Shown here: positions 1 through 9,045 of the stretch, in pieces
Numbering within the stretch: position 1 is the stretch's first letter
How the letters are laid out: each line of letters starts with the position of its first letter
Assembly (NCBI RefSeq): GCF_002021565.1
Contig: NZ_MSZX01000003.1
Coordinates: 124,027 to 188,026, forward strand
Direction of reading: 5' to 3'
DNA: 64,000 bases
Origin: Paenibacillus selenitireducens
GTDB lineage: Bacteria; Bacillota; Bacilli; Paenibacillales; Paenibacillaceae
Notes under the pieces: model-generated
What the model saw: only the letters and a program-made list of their open reading frames with translations
What the model was told of the DNA's origin: nothing
Databases searched by the model: none
Translations under genes and position numbers: made by a program

Positions 1-204
1 TTATCGATGATTTTGACGTATACAAGAGAGTATGGTCGTTCTGTAGTGTCAGCTGCGATTTTACATGGTATGTTTAATGTTTTTTATTTAACAGACGGGC
101 TGCAAAATGAATGGGTTGTCGAGCGAATGGAATTGACTAAATTCATCTTATTGGCAATTGTGTTCGGCATGATGTGCCTTATTCATCGAAAAATTAAACG
201 ATAG
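1..204 (+). CDS. CPBP-family intramembrane metalloprotease, C-terminal part
   Basis: The reading frame is already open at the window edge, so the start lies outside. The visible 67 residues hold an LHGMFN motif (H followed three residues later by N), which matches the last conserved histidine motif of the CPBP/Abi (CaaX protease and bacteriocin-processing) family. A hydrophobic segment (KFILLAIVFGMMCLI) and a basic tail follow. CPBP proteins are multi-pass membrane proteases or immunity/processing proteins. The substrate cannot be inferred, and the assignment rests on a short C-terminal piece. Confidence 0.6.
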   Translation, partial: LSMILTYTREYGRSVVSAAILHGMFNVFYLTDGLQNEWVVERMELTKFILLAIVFGMMCLIHRKIKR

Positions 205-324
205 GTGCATCATCGAAAAGAAGGCAGTCGAAGTAATCGCAAAATGCTTTTTACTATGCAAGTTCATAGTAGTAAGTAAATTACTACACCGAAAAAATTT
301 CCGTGGCAGAGCGTCTCGATACGC

Positions 325-355
325 TTGCACCTTACGTAACGTAAGGTTTTATAAT
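325..355 (+). promoter_or_regulatory. MerR-type promoter with 19-bp spacer and perfect dyad
   Basis: A -35-like TTGCAC (325-330) and a perfect -10 TATAAT (350-355) are separated by exactly 19 bp. The perfect inverted repeat ACCTTACGTAACGTAAGGT (329-347) fills the spacer. An over-long spacer occupied by a dyad is the signature of promoters untwisted by MerR-family activators. It lies about 70 bp ahead of the SRPBCC gene pair. No MerR gene adjoins it inside the window, so the regulator is probably to the left or elsewhere. A different perfect inverted repeat (GTAGTAA, 5-nt gap, TTACTAC; 269-287) sits further upstream. Confidence 0.75.
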
Positions 356-425
356 AGAGCTACCGGTACATAGCTAGCCCGATGAAAATAGAGTTTGAGA
401 AGCCGAAACCTAAGGAGGAAAATGA

Positions 426-869
426 ATGAACGAACGATTTGTTAAGCATGCGACCTTCGTCGTCGAGCGGACTTATGCCGCTTCGCCTGAGCGGGTTTAC
501 CAAGCCTGGGCTGATCCGATTGCCAAAGCCAAGTGGTTTTCGAAGCCGGAGATCTTCGACTTTCAGGTTGGCGGACGAGAGTACAGCAGCGGCGGACCGC
601 CGGATGGGCCGATCTTTACCTTCGACGCCAACTACCAGGAGCTTGTTCCAGAGCAGCGCATTGTCTATACGTACACCCTGGATTCGAACAGCACACGTAT
701 CTCCGTCTCGATAACAACAGTCGAGCTGATCAAGGTGGAGGGCGGCACGAAACTGATTTTCACGGAGCAAGGCGCGTTCTTTGACGGACACGATACGCCG
801 GAAGTACGGGAACACGGTACAAACGTCATGTTGGACGCACTGGGCAAGCTATTTGAAGGGGAGGTATGA
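426..869 (+). CDS. SRPBCC / AHSA1-like domain protein
   Basis: This 147-residue cytosolic protein has the SRPBCC (START-like, AHSA1) pattern: an N-terminal strand RTYAASPERVYQAWADP, then KAKWFSKPE, the glycine-rich FQVGGREY hairpin, and a C-terminal helix NVMLDALGKLF. Members form a hydrophobic cup that binds small ligands; many are of unknown function. TAAGGAGGAA lies just upstream, and ATG 422 or 426 are both possible, though only 426 is in this frame. The stop overlaps the start of the next gene (ATGA), so the two are translationally coupled. A MerR-type promoter lies upstream, suggesting induction by a small molecule. Confidence 0.85.
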   Translation: MNERFVKHATFVVERTYAASPERVYQAWADPIAKAKWFSKPEIFDFQVGGREYSSGGPPDGPIFTFDANYQELVPEQRIVYTYTLDSNSTRISVSITTVELIKVEGGTKLIFTEQGAFFDGHDTPEVREHGTNVMLDALGKLFEGEV

Positions 870-1312
870 ACATGACAATAGGTGAAAACGAACTTATTGC
901 TACGCGCGAGTACGATGTCCCGCGGGAGCTTGTGTTCCGGGCCTGGGCAACCCCCGATTTGTTAGCCCAATGGTGGGGGCCGCAAGGCTTCACGAATACA
1001 TTTTACGAATGCGATTTGAGGCCGGGAGGCACGTGGAAGTTCACCATGCACGGACCGAATGGCGTGGATTATCCGAACCATAATGTCTTTGTTGAGATCG
1101 TGCCGCATGAGCGAATCGTGCTTGATCATCTATCCGGCCACAAATTTCGGGTAACGGCTACCTTCGATGACCTGGAAGGCCGCACCAAAGTTACTTTCCG
1201 TCAGACTTTCAAGGTAAAAGAGGCGTTTGAACAAGCTAAGCCGATCTGCATAGAAGCTAATGAACAGCAGCTAGACCGACTTGGCAAGGTGCTGGCGGAA
1301 TTGGCCTACTAG
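866..1312 (+). CDS. SRPBCC / AHSA1-like domain protein (second copy)
   Basis: This 148-residue protein has the same fold as its upstream neighbour. It shows the typical sequence TREYDVPRELVFRAWATPD, then LLAQWWGPQGFTN, the LRPGGTWKF hairpin, and a C-terminal helix. The WWGP motif is characteristic of AHSA1/COG3832 proteins. It overlaps the preceding gene by 4 bp; ATG 872 is an alternative in-frame start six bases later. The pair is probably one transcript, closed by the hairpin at 1373-1420. Substrate and role are unknown. The two paralogues are clearly divergent, so this is not a recent duplication. Confidence 0.85.
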   Translation: MNMTIGENELIATREYDVPRELVFRAWATPDLLAQWWGPQGFTNTFYECDLRPGGTWKFTMHGPNGVDYPNHNVFVEIVPHERIVLDHLSGHKFRVTATFDDLEGRTKVTFRQTFKVKEAFEQAKPICIEANEQQLDRLGKVLAELAY

Positions 1313-1372
1313 CTTTGCAAAGTTATATATGCTTTTACCCGGAAGAACTGCCACTTATGTGATGAGTCTAAA

Positions 1373-1420
1373 ATTGTCGCCGTTCACGATCCCTGTCGGG
1401 AATCGGACGGCGATTTTTAT
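1373..1420 (+). terminator. Intrinsic terminator after the SRPBCC pair
   Basis: GTCGCCGT pairs with ACGGCGAT around a nested CGATCCC/GGGAATCG hairpin, and a T-run (TTTTTATTG) follows. The rest of 1313-1648 shows no gene. An inverted repeat GGTCTA ... TAGACC (1619-1644) lies just before the next operon and may be regulatory. Confidence 0.75.
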
Positions 1421-1648
1421 TGTCAATATTGATGCCCCGTTCTTTAGTGAATGAGTCCGTAGAGGTTTTCCTTCGTGTAAATGCCCTATTCCTCAATGCA
1501 AACAACCATTCTGATCGATAATAAATAAGTAGCTCGTAGGTTTAGTATTTCATTCACTATATATTTTATAATTATGTTGATCAGGTTTTGTGTAGATGAG
1601 TGTGTTAAAATACCATGTGGTCTACGAATCTAGGAATATAGACCTACC

Positions 1649-2998
1649 ATGCGAATCGAATGTACCACAAATTATTGTAGAGATATGAAGGTGAACAAAA
1701 TCATGAACGAAATGTTTACGGGAAAACGACCGCTTCTTTATTCGGTGAATGATATACAGGGAGAATTGATTCAAGAGCGACTGGGCATCGACTGCCACAT
1801 ATCTTATCTCAATTGGAATCCGATATCCGAGCTAGTTGCTCAGTTCGATCGAATGAATCCGGATTGTACGGTTATTTTCCTTGAACCGACAGCAAGTAGT
1901 AAAGCAAATCTGGCAGATTGGATGGATCTAAGGCAATATTGCGAAACCCGGTACATCCCCTTTGTTATCATAGGCGAAGCAGACCAAGAGCTCAAAAATG
2001 CATTGTTGGCCGATGCGGTTTTCTCCCACCCGGCAGATCCAACAGCACTACAATTGCATATCAAGAAACTCATTGAGAGAAGGCAGCGGATCCTAGATCA
2101 AATTTTCATCGATCCGGTAACCGGGGCGAATAATTATCGATATATGCAACGTGAAGTTCAACGACAGCTTCATGATATGAAACGATCCTATGAGACCTTT
2201 TCGATGGTCTATTTAGAGGTCGATCCAATACCATCGATAGACCATCATAGCAAAAGGGTTGTGACAAAAGGGTTTGTAGATTTTATTCAGGGCAACATTC
2301 GACCGATGGATTGTTTGGGACATCATGCTGAAGCAGGATTTGTCCTCATCTTGCCTAGAACCGTAAAAGAAGACGCTTTGAAATTAATGCGTCGGCTGAC
2401 TGCGTTGTTCGCCAATGTGCCGATCGATACGCCGCAGGGGACGCAGTACGCTACTTTTTCGGCGAAAGTACGGGAATTTATCGATTCTAGTAACTCGTCG
2501 GATGCGTGCTTAGAGATCATGCCCTTCTCGAACGAGACGGACCCTACCGAACGAAAAGGGTTGGTACTGGACGGTAAGATGAACGACGAAAACGTTAAGA
2601 CCCGCAAGCTGATGGTGGCGATTATTGATGATGACCGATTGATCCGCGAAATGTTAAAGCATCAATTAGCGGATATCGGGGAACACCTGTATGACGTCGA
2701 AGTGAAGGATTTTGCCGATGGAGAGGAATTTTTTAACGACCCATGGCATCGGCAAAATGAACGATATTTAGTTATTATCGATCGGATTATGCCGAAAATG
2801 GATGGACTGGAGATCTTGGGGAAAATTCGTACAGGTTACGACAGACGAAGATATGTATGCATCATGCTCACGAGTAAGGGAGCGGAAACAGACATCGCAT
2901 TGGCTATTCAAAGGGGCGCCAACGATTATATAGTCAAGCCTTTTAGCTTAAAGGAGCTTCGTGCGCGAATTAATCGGCTTGTAGGTGGTCTGCAGTGA
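1649..2998 (+). CDS. Response-regulator-like protein: pseudo-receiver, degenerate GGDEF, receiver
   Basis: Three domains are visible in 449 residues. Residues about 28-140 resemble a receiver lacking the phospho-acceptor pattern. Residues about 150-290 follow GGDEF architecture (DPVTGANNYRYM start), but the catalytic signature is replaced by HAEAGF, so diguanylate cyclase activity is unlikely. Residues about 325-449 are a canonical receiver: acidic pair in IIDDDR, phospho-Asp about 378 in VIIDRIMPKMDG, switch residue in LTSK, Lys about 430 in YIVKPF. No DNA-binding domain is present, so output is probably protein-protein or nucleotide sensing. Starts at ATG 1685 or 1703 are possible; GAAGGTGA before 1703 favours the later one. 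The stop overlaps the next gene's GTG. It probably regulates the glycosyltransferase two genes down. Confidence 0.8.
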   Translation: MRIECTTNYCRDMKVNKIMNEMFTGKRPLLYSVNDIQGELIQERLGIDCHISYLNWNPISELVAQFDRMNPDCTVIFLEPTASSKANLADWMDLRQYCETRYIPFVIIGEADQELKNALLADAVFSHPADPTALQLHIKKLIERRQRILDQIFIDPVTGANNYRYMQREVQRQLHDMKRSYETFSMVYLEVDPIPSIDHHSKRVVTKGFVDFIQGNIRPMDCLGHHAEAGFVLILPRTVKEDALKLMRRLTALFANVPIDTPQGTQYATFSAKVREFIDSSNSSDACLEIMPFSNETDPTERKGLVLDGKMNDENVKTRKLMVAIIDDDRLIREMLKHQLADIGEHLYDVEVKDFADGEEFFNDPWHRQNERYLVIIDRIMPKMDGLEILGKIRTGYDRRRYVCIMLTSKGAETDIALAIQRGANDYIVKPFSLKELRARINRLVGGLQ

Positions 2999-4068
2999 CG
3001 TATGTTCTGGTCTTTCTTTTAACTGTCATCTCGCTGGGGTTGCTCCTGGCAGTTTACTTGTATTTGATATTCAGAAAATCGTTGAATCGATGGTACACGA
3101 ATAAGAGAGAGCGCTGGCTGGAGACTCATTCCGATGACATAAAAACGTATATATATACCGGATCTGGATCTGAACACTTTGTTCCCGAGAAAAGGTATCA
3201 GTATGAAGCTTTGGAAGATATGTTTAGCGACCTCCTTAGCAGCGTCAAGTTCGAGAAAGACTTCGAACCGATCGGCGCTTTTGCGCAGCGATATTTTGTG
3301 CCGTGGTACCAAAAGCGGCTTCAATCGGGGTCATGGAGTGTCCGCATGAACACGTTGCATTTCATCAATCGCTTCAAAATCGAAGTGATGCAGCCCGACT
3401 TGATTCGCCACTTACGCAGTAAACGATGCACGCCGGAAGAAAAATTCGAAATTTTCCTCTTACTGGGGGAATTTGAATGCGATAATCTCATGGAGCTCAT
3501 GAAGGGCGCAAAGGAACTTCCTGACTTTTGGTTGAACGAGCTGCTGTGCCGACTTGTCTCTCAGGATAACGTGGATACGTACGTGGATGACTTTTTCGAT
3601 TATACCCCATCGTGGCAGGGAGCGATTCTCGAAGCTGTTCGGGACAAGCATCTGCGTTCGGAAAAGCTGCAACGGCTACTTGTGCAGCTCTTGGAATCGG
3701 AGCATGCCGAGCTTCGGGTCAAGGCGCTTAAGACGATTGCCTCGCTAGGCTATCTGTTCACCATTGATCCGTTTATCCAGTGGATGGATAACAATAGGGA
3801 GAACGGGATATGGGATCAACCGCAGACAGACGGGGAGAGGCTAATGGCCGCACGATTAATGGGAAGCATTCGTCACGATCGATTTATTCCTTATCTGAAT
3901 GCGTTGATCGGAGATAGAGCATACGGGGTACGGAGGGAGGCAGCTAAATCGCTTCGAATATATCGACAGGGAAAGAGTATGTTAACCGTGCTGGCTTCCA
4001 CCCATCCCGATGCTTTCGCCCGTTCCATTGCCCAAGAATGGATAGAAAGGAATCCTGAACATGAATGA
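2995..4068 (+). CDS. Membrane-anchored HEAT-repeat-like protein
   Basis: This 357-residue protein starts at GTG overlapping the previous stop (GTGA). It has one N-terminal membrane helix (LVFLLTVISLGLLLAVYLYLIF), then a long cytoplasmic alpha-helical part. Several roughly 30-residue helical hairpins resemble HEAT/PBS-lyase repeats: LLESEHAELRVKALKTIASLG, and GDRAYGVRREAAKSLRIY. Such repeats are protein scaffolds. It lies between the receiver protein and the glycosyltransferase and overlaps both, so it probably links the regulator to the membrane synthase. The exact family is not recognised beyond the repeats. Confidence 0.7.
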   Translation: MTYVLVFLLTVISLGLLLAVYLYLIFRKSLNRWYTNKRERWLETHSDDIKTYIYTGSGSEHFVPEKRYQYEALEDMFSDLLSSVKFEKDFEPIGAFAQRYFVPWYQKRLQSGSWSVRMNTLHFINRFKIEVMQPDLIRHLRSKRCTPEEKFEIFLLLGEFECDNLMELMKGAKELPDFWLNELLCRLVSQDNVDTYVDDFFDYTPSWQGAILEAVRDKHLRSEKLQRLLVQLLESEHAELRVKALKTIASLGYLFTIDPFIQWMDNNRENGIWDQPQTDGERLMAARLMGSIRHDRFIPYLNALIGDRAYGVRREAAKSLRIYRQGKSMLTVLASTHPDAFARSIAQEWIERNPEHE

Positions 4069-5506
4069 TCTTACGGAGATATTTCGAATGCTGCTCCTAT
4101 TCCTTAATAAAGTTATTTTTGTTTATTTTATCGGTATTTGCGTCTTTTATTTGGTTATATTTCTTCTGTCGTACGGCCGGTTGAGAAGAGAGAAGGGACT
4201 GCATGGAATCGAGCCTTACAAAAGAATGAAGAGTTCTTCGTTCACTCCGCCGTTATCTATCATCGTACCGGCCTACAATGAAGAAGCGGGCGTTATCGGC
4301 ACGATTTTGTCACTTATTACCGGCAGCGGAAAGCTGGATTACCCGCAGTTCGAAGTGATTGTCGTGAACGACGGATCGAAAGATCGGACGCTGGAAAAAG
4401 TGATCGAGCGGTTCCAGATGGTGCCGGTCAAAAATAAAGTACACCTAAAGCGCAATGGCATTGAGACCCGGCCGATTATTGAAATGTACCAATCGGAAGT
4501 TTATCCGCATTTGATCCTGATCGATAAGGAAAACGGCGGAAAGGCTGATGCCTTAAATGCCGGTATCAACCTGTCCCAATATCCTTACTTTGCATCCATT
4601 GATGGGGATACCGTCCTTGAACCGGATTCCTTCCTTAAAATTATGAAGCCAATTGTGGAGCATGCGGATGACGAAATCCTTGCTGCAGGAGGGAACGTGC
4701 TGATCGCGAATGGGAGCACTGTTGTGAAGGGGCGGGTGCAGGAGACGAAGCTTTCCCGGAAGCCTTTGGTCGTTATGCAGAGCATTGAGTATATGCGGGC
4801 TTTTTTAATGGGACGCATCGGATTAAGCCGGGGAAATATGCTGCTCGTTATTTCTGGCGCCTTCGGTGTTTTTAGAACGCAGCGAGTGATTCAAGCAGGC
4901 GGGTATAAGGTAGACACGGTCGGTGAAGATATGGAGTTGGTGGTACGGCTTCATCGGATGAATTTGGAGCAAAAGTGGGGAGCCAAAATTGAATACGTTG
5001 CCGATCCGATATGTTATACGGAGGCTCCCGAATCAATGAAATTTTTGTACAGACAGCGTACGCGTTGGCACCGGGGCTTATTTGAAAGCTTATGGACCCA
5101 TCGTCGGATGATGTTTAATAGAAAGTATGGCCTCATCGGGATGGCTGCTATGCCGTTTTATTTTTTTGTCGAATTTCTCGGCCCATTTGTCGAATTTTTT
5201 GGCTATCTGACATTAATTATCGATCTAATGATGGATCGGGTTTTCATTCAATATGCACTGATGCTCTTCGCTTTAATGGTTGTGTACGGATCGTTTCTAT
5301 CCATGGGGGCGGTGCTGTTTGAGGAGTGGCGGCTAGGTAAGTATCCGAAGATCTCGGAACTGAACAGGCTGTTATTCTTCGCTCTTTCGGAGGCTTTCTG
5401 GTATCGGCCGATGCTTACATTGTGGCGTGTGCGCGCCATGATGACCCTGCTGTTCGGACGAGCGCAAGGCTGGGGTGAGATGCAGCGCAAAGGGGTCTCA
5501 GACTAG
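4061..5506 (+). CDS. Processive family 2 glycosyltransferase (membrane)
   Basis: This 481-residue protein has one N-terminal membrane helix (about 12-37), a cytoplasmic GT-A domain and C-terminal membrane helices (about 365-440). Catalytic motifs are present: PAYNEEAGV, VNDGSKDRT, DGD (Asp181/Asp183, metal and UDP binding), GED (Asp290, catalytic base position) and QRTRW (332-336). The QxxRW motif marks processive synthases such as cellulose, hyaluronan or poly-GlcNAc synthases. The sugar cannot be read from sequence. It overlaps the HEAT-like gene by 8 bp and is followed closely by the glycoside-hydrolase-like gene, so a secreted polysaccharide is the likely product. Confidence 0.88.
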   Translation: MNDLTEIFRMLLLFLNKVIFVYFIGICVFYLVIFLLSYGRLRREKGLHGIEPYKRMKSSSFTPPLSIIVPAYNEEAGVIGTILSLITGSGKLDYPQFEVIVVNDGSKDRTLEKVIERFQMVPVKNKVHLKRNGIETRPIIEMYQSEVYPHLILIDKENGGKADALNAGINLSQYPYFASIDGDTVLEPDSFLKIMKPIVEHADDEILAAGGNVLIANGSTVVKGRVQETKLSRKPLVVMQSIEYMRAFLMGRIGLSRGNMLLVISGAFGVFRTQRVIQAGGYKVDTVGEDMELVVRLHRMNLEQKWGAKIEYVADPICYTEAPESMKFLYRQRTRWHRGLFESLWTHRRMMFNRKYGLIGMAAMPFYFFVEFLGPFVEFFGYLTLIIDLMMDRVFIQYALMLFALMVVYGSFLSMGAVLFEEWRLGKYPKISELNRLLFFALSEAFWYRPMLTLWRVRAMMTLLFGRAQGWGEMQRKGVSD

Positions 5507-5520
5507 AAGGAGGTGTAACG

Positions 5521-8500
5521 ATGAAAAGATCCTGGATACACTGGGCGGTGCTGCTGTTCATAATCATCGCAGCGGCAGCCACGCCGATGGCGGTTTGGAA
5601 ATGGAAGCCAAGCCAAGTCTTGAATGTGGCAGTATTGGATAAAACGGTTCCCGACGAGACGTTCCGGGAGCATAAGGGGCTGATGTGGCTTCTCAATTAT
5701 TTCAAATATGTCAAAAATGATCGAACGGCTTATTCCGTCAGCAATGATTATTTCGGCTACGTTCCCGGGGCGGAAGGTTCCCATACCGTACGCGAGCTGA
5801 ATCTATCCGATAATTATGATCTGCTCTACATAGCGGATACGTATGGCGTGTATAAAGATGATTTGAAGCATACGGCCATGCACGGCAACCGTTCAGATAA
5901 AATATACGGCGGATTGCAGACCTCTGATATCAAGCAGATCAAAAATGCGATCTATCAAGGAACCTCTTTGATCGCCGAATTTAACACCTTCGGCAGTCCG
6001 ACCGATGCGGAAGCCAAAACCGCGCTGTATGAAATCATGGGGGTTCGCTGGTCGGGCTGGATCGGTCGATATTTCCCTGATTTAGCGGGGGGCGGGGAGC
6101 TGCCGGATTGGGCCAAGAGCAACTATGAGAAGCAAACCGGGCGAAAATGGACGTTTCAAGGCCCTGGATTTCTCTTCGTCAAGGATGATGACCAGGTAGC
6201 TGTACTGGAGGAAGGGAAAGATACCGGGAAGCAGGGCAATGTATTCACGTTGACAGAGAAGGGGAAAACCTTCGTCGGTACGTCGATCGAAACACGGTAT
6301 AACTACTGGTTTGACATCATCGAGGCTGAGGATAACACAGATATTCTAGCTGATTACCATCTGGATTTGACGGAAGCGGGGGAGAAGAAGCTCAAGGCGC
6401 TGGGAATCCCTTCGGTATTTCCTGCGGTGATCAAGAATGCAACGAGCGTGTATACCTCGTATTACTTTGCCGGCGATTATGCAGATAGTAACGATGTACC
6501 TGCTTTCTACCAGGCATCCTGGCTGGACTTTGCGTTTCGCTTAATGGCATGGGATTCCGGCAAGAACCAGCAGGGCTTCTACTGGAAGGCGTACACGCCG
6601 CTCATGAAGCGGATTCTGGAGGATACGGCGCAGAAAAAGCAGCAGCCACAGGCCGCTCAAGACAATACCCATCCTATTACAGCGGGTGGTGTTACGATGC
6701 CAGCCAAAGTGGGCGGCGAATATTTGCAAATCTACCAAGACAACAGCTGGAAAGACGTGCTGATTAAAGGCGTCAACATGGGGATGGGGAAGCCCGGTAA
6801 ATTCCCGGGGGAGACGGCCATTACGAGAGCGGAATATTTGCGTTGGTTCAAGTACATCGGCGAGATGAACGCGAATGCCATCCGTACGTATACCATCAAT
6901 CCGCCTGCTTTTTATGAAGCACTTCTCGAGTACAACAGCAAAGCCTCGAAACCGCTCTATGTATTGCATGGAGTATGGATTAATGAAGAGAAGCTTGTCT
7001 CCTCCCAAGACGTGTACTCGAAAGAGCTTTGGGCGGAGTATGTCGAAGAAATGAAGCGGACCGTCGATATTATACACGGCCAGGCCGATCTGCCGGCCAA
7101 ACCGGGACATGCTTCCGGGACGTATCGTGCCGATATTTCGAAGTACGTTCTAGGATGGATACTGGGCATCGAGTGGGATCCGGAGGTCGTTGTCGGGACG
7201 AATGACAAGCATCAGGGGATGCCGGATTTCAACGGGCGGTATTTCCGGACGGAGAACGCGTCTCCCTTCGAAGCATGGCTAGCCTCGACGATGGACGAGA
7301 TCACCGTGTATGAAACGGAGCGTTATAAGTGGCAGCGGCCGATTAGCTTTACCAATTGGCCTACAACGGATATCATCAAGCACCCTTCCGAGCCGCATGA
7401 GAAAGAAGATATGGTGTCTGTGAATCCGAATGTGATTTGGGCCAAGCCTACGCTTCAGGCGGGGTATTTCGCCTCTTACCACGTGTATCCTTATTATCCG
7501 GATTTTATGAATTATGAGACGAAGTATACGGATTATGTCGATTTCCGCGGAGAAAAGAACAGCTACGCGGGTTACCTGCACGATCTGAAGAAGCTGCACC
7601 GCATGCCTGTGCTCATCGCCGAATTCGGCATCCCTGCATCGCGCGGCATGACGCATCGAAATGTACGGGGATGGAACCAGGGAGGGCACAACGAACAGGA
7701 GCAAGGGGAAAACAATGCGCACTTATTTACGGATATTACGAACGAGGGCATGGCAGGTGGCCTGATTTTCGCTTGGCAGGACGAATGGTTTAAGCGGACG
7801 TGGAATACGATGGATTTGGATAACCCCGACCGTCGGCCATTCTGGTCGAATATTCAGACGAGTGAGCAATATTTTGGGATCATGGCCTTTGAACCCGGGG
7901 AGCCAAAACAGGGACTGTATGTGGATGGGGATCCTAGCGATTGGACGAATGCGCACATTTCTCCGGTGCCGATGAAGGGTGCATCCGTTAAAGCTTTGGA
8001 TAGCGATGATCCGCAGAGGGAAATCAAGCAAATATTCGTATCCCACGATGCGCGAAATGTATATTTCCGAATCGATTTCGGACAAGACGGCGGGCCGTTG
8101 GATTGGTCTAAGACAGGGGCAACCATATTGCTTGATACGATCCCGAATCAGGGACAGCACCGGATTCCCGGTGGCAGCGGCCTCACGACGGATGCCGGAA
8201 TCGACTTTGCCATCGATTTAAAAGGCCCGAATCAATCGCGGATATGGGTCGATAGCTATTACGATTCAACGTATTACCAGTACGCCAATATGCTAAAGAT
8301 GATGCCATGGCTGGATTATGCCAATCAGAAAGACAATGGAATTTTCCACAAAATGGAGCTTGTGTTGAACAGGGAGATGGATATTCCGAATGTTCGCGGT
8401 CGATCGCTGCATCTGCCTCTAGAAACCTATGAAACCGGGCAATTGCGCTATGGGAACGGGAATCCCGATAGCCAGAGCTTTGATTCTCTAACAGATGTGG

Positions 8501-8874
8501 CTTTTGATGAAAAAACGAACATCGTCGAGGTGCGGATTCCGTGGCAGCTGCTCAATGTGAAGGACCCGAGTACCCGCGAAATTATGAGTGATCTATGGCA
8601 AAAAGGTTTTCATGCAGCCGAGGAAACGCCAGGCATGAAGATTGCTGTGCTTACGTATCGCCCGGATTCGCAGCCAAACGAAGACGCTCCAGGGGGCAAG
8701 CATATTTCGTATGCGATGCCGGGCTTGACCGGTAAAGTGCTTCGATCCAAAGACATGTTCAACTATCAATGGGATAAATGGGAAACGATGGTGTATCATG
8801 AACGACTCAAACAGTCGTATTATATATTGCAGGATCTGTATGAGAGGATTGAAGTACCGAACCAAGAAAAGTGA
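5521..8874 (+). CDS. Large membrane-anchored glycoside-hydrolase-like protein (GH-A barrel, CBM9-like tail)
   Basis: This 1117-residue protein starts at ATG with AGGAGGTG eight bases upstream. An N-terminal signal anchor (about 8-28) puts the rest outside the cell. Residues about 35-300 resemble a class I glutamine-amidotransferase-like fold (YDLLYIADTYGVY, SLIAEFNTFGSP). Residues about 395-790 look like a clan GH-A TIM barrel (LIKGVNMGMGKPG, NANAIRTYTINPP), with candidate acid/base Glu551 in GIEW and nucleophile Glu701 in IAEFG; the residue before the acid/base is Ile, not the usual Asn. Residues about 800-1110 begin YVDGDPSDW and resemble a CBM9/DOMON-type carbohydrate-binding domain. The context suggests trimming, transglycosylation or release of the GT2 product. 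Domain calls are from pattern recognition only. Confidence 0.75.
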   Translation: MKRSWIHWAVLLFIIIAAAATPMAVWKWKPSQVLNVAVLDKTVPDETFREHKGLMWLLNYFKYVKNDRTAYSVSNDYFGYVPGAEGSHTVRELNLSDNYDLLYIADTYGVYKDDLKHTAMHGNRSDKIYGGLQTSDIKQIKNAIYQGTSLIAEFNTFGSPTDAEAKTALYEIMGVRWSGWIGRYFPDLAGGGELPDWAKSNYEKQTGRKWTFQGPGFLFVKDDDQVAVLEEGKDTGKQGNVFTLTEKGKTFVGTSIETRYNYWFDIIEAEDNTDILADYHLDLTEAGEKKLKALGIPSVFPAVIKNATSVYTSYYFAGDYADSNDVPAFYQASWLDFAFRLMAWDSGKNQQGFYWKAYTPLMKRILEDTAQKKQQPQAAQDNTHPITAGGVTMPAKVGGEYLQIYQDNSWKDVLIKGVNMGMGKPGKFPGETAITRAEYLRWFKYIGEMNANAIRTYTINPPAFYEALLEYNSKASKPLYVLHGVWINEEKLVSSQDVYSKELWAEYVEEMKRTVDIIHGQADLPAKPGHASGTYRADISKYVLGWILGIEWDPEVVVGTNDKHQGMPDFNGRYFRTENASPFEAWLASTMDEITVYETERYKWQRPISFTNWPTTDIIKHPSEPHEKEDMVSVNPNVIWAKPTLQAGYFASYHVYPYYPDFMNYETKYTDYVDFRGEKNSYAGYLHDLKKLHRMPVLIAEFGIPASRGMTHRNVRGWNQGGHNEQEQGENNAHLFTDITNEGMAGGLIFAWQDEWFKRTWNTMDLDNPDRRPFWSNIQTSEQYFGIMAFEPGEPKQGLYVDGDPSDWTNAHISPVPMKGASVKALDSDDPQREIKQIFVSHDARNVYFRIDFGQDGGPLDWSKTGATILLDTIPNQGQHRIPGGSGLTTDAGIDFAIDLKGPNQSRIWVDSYYDSTYYQYANMLKMMPWLDYANQKDNGIFHKMELVLNREMDIPNVRGRSLHLPLETYETGQLRYGNGNPDSQSFDSLTDVAFDEKTNIVEVRIPWQLLNVKDPSTREIMSDLWQKGFHAAEETPGMKIAVLTYRPDSQPNEDAPGGKHISYAMPGLTGKVLRSKDMFNYQWDKWETMVYHERLKQSYYILQDLYERIEVPNQEK

Positions 8875-8935
8875 CAAGCTTTCTGGAATCTTGGTCAAGG
8901 GGCTATCATATCGCTTGTGGAAGATTTAATTAGAA

Positions 8936-8972
8936 GACCCTCCTCGAAAAATGATCGGGGAGGGCCTTGCTT
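8936..8972 (+). terminator. Terminator of the polysaccharide operon
   Basis: GACCCTCCTCG pairs with CGGGGAGGGCC around a short A-rich loop. The downstream T-run is weak. It follows the last gene of the four-gene operon by about 60 bp. Confidence 0.65.
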
Positions 8973-9045
8973 ATAAGTATTTTTACAGCAATATTCAAAT
9001 TCAGTACTAACAATTGGATATTTTTATGATATGATATATGAATAG

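Noticed and set aside
269-287. Inverted repeat GTAGTAA...TTACTAC as a terminator for the CPBP gene
   Set aside because: No T-run follows on either strand, so I only mention it as a possible regulatory repeat.
6541-7110. Long open frame of 189 codons on the minus strand inside the large GH-like gene
   Set aside because: It is antisense to a well-supported coding region, has no ribosome-binding site and no recognisable domain.
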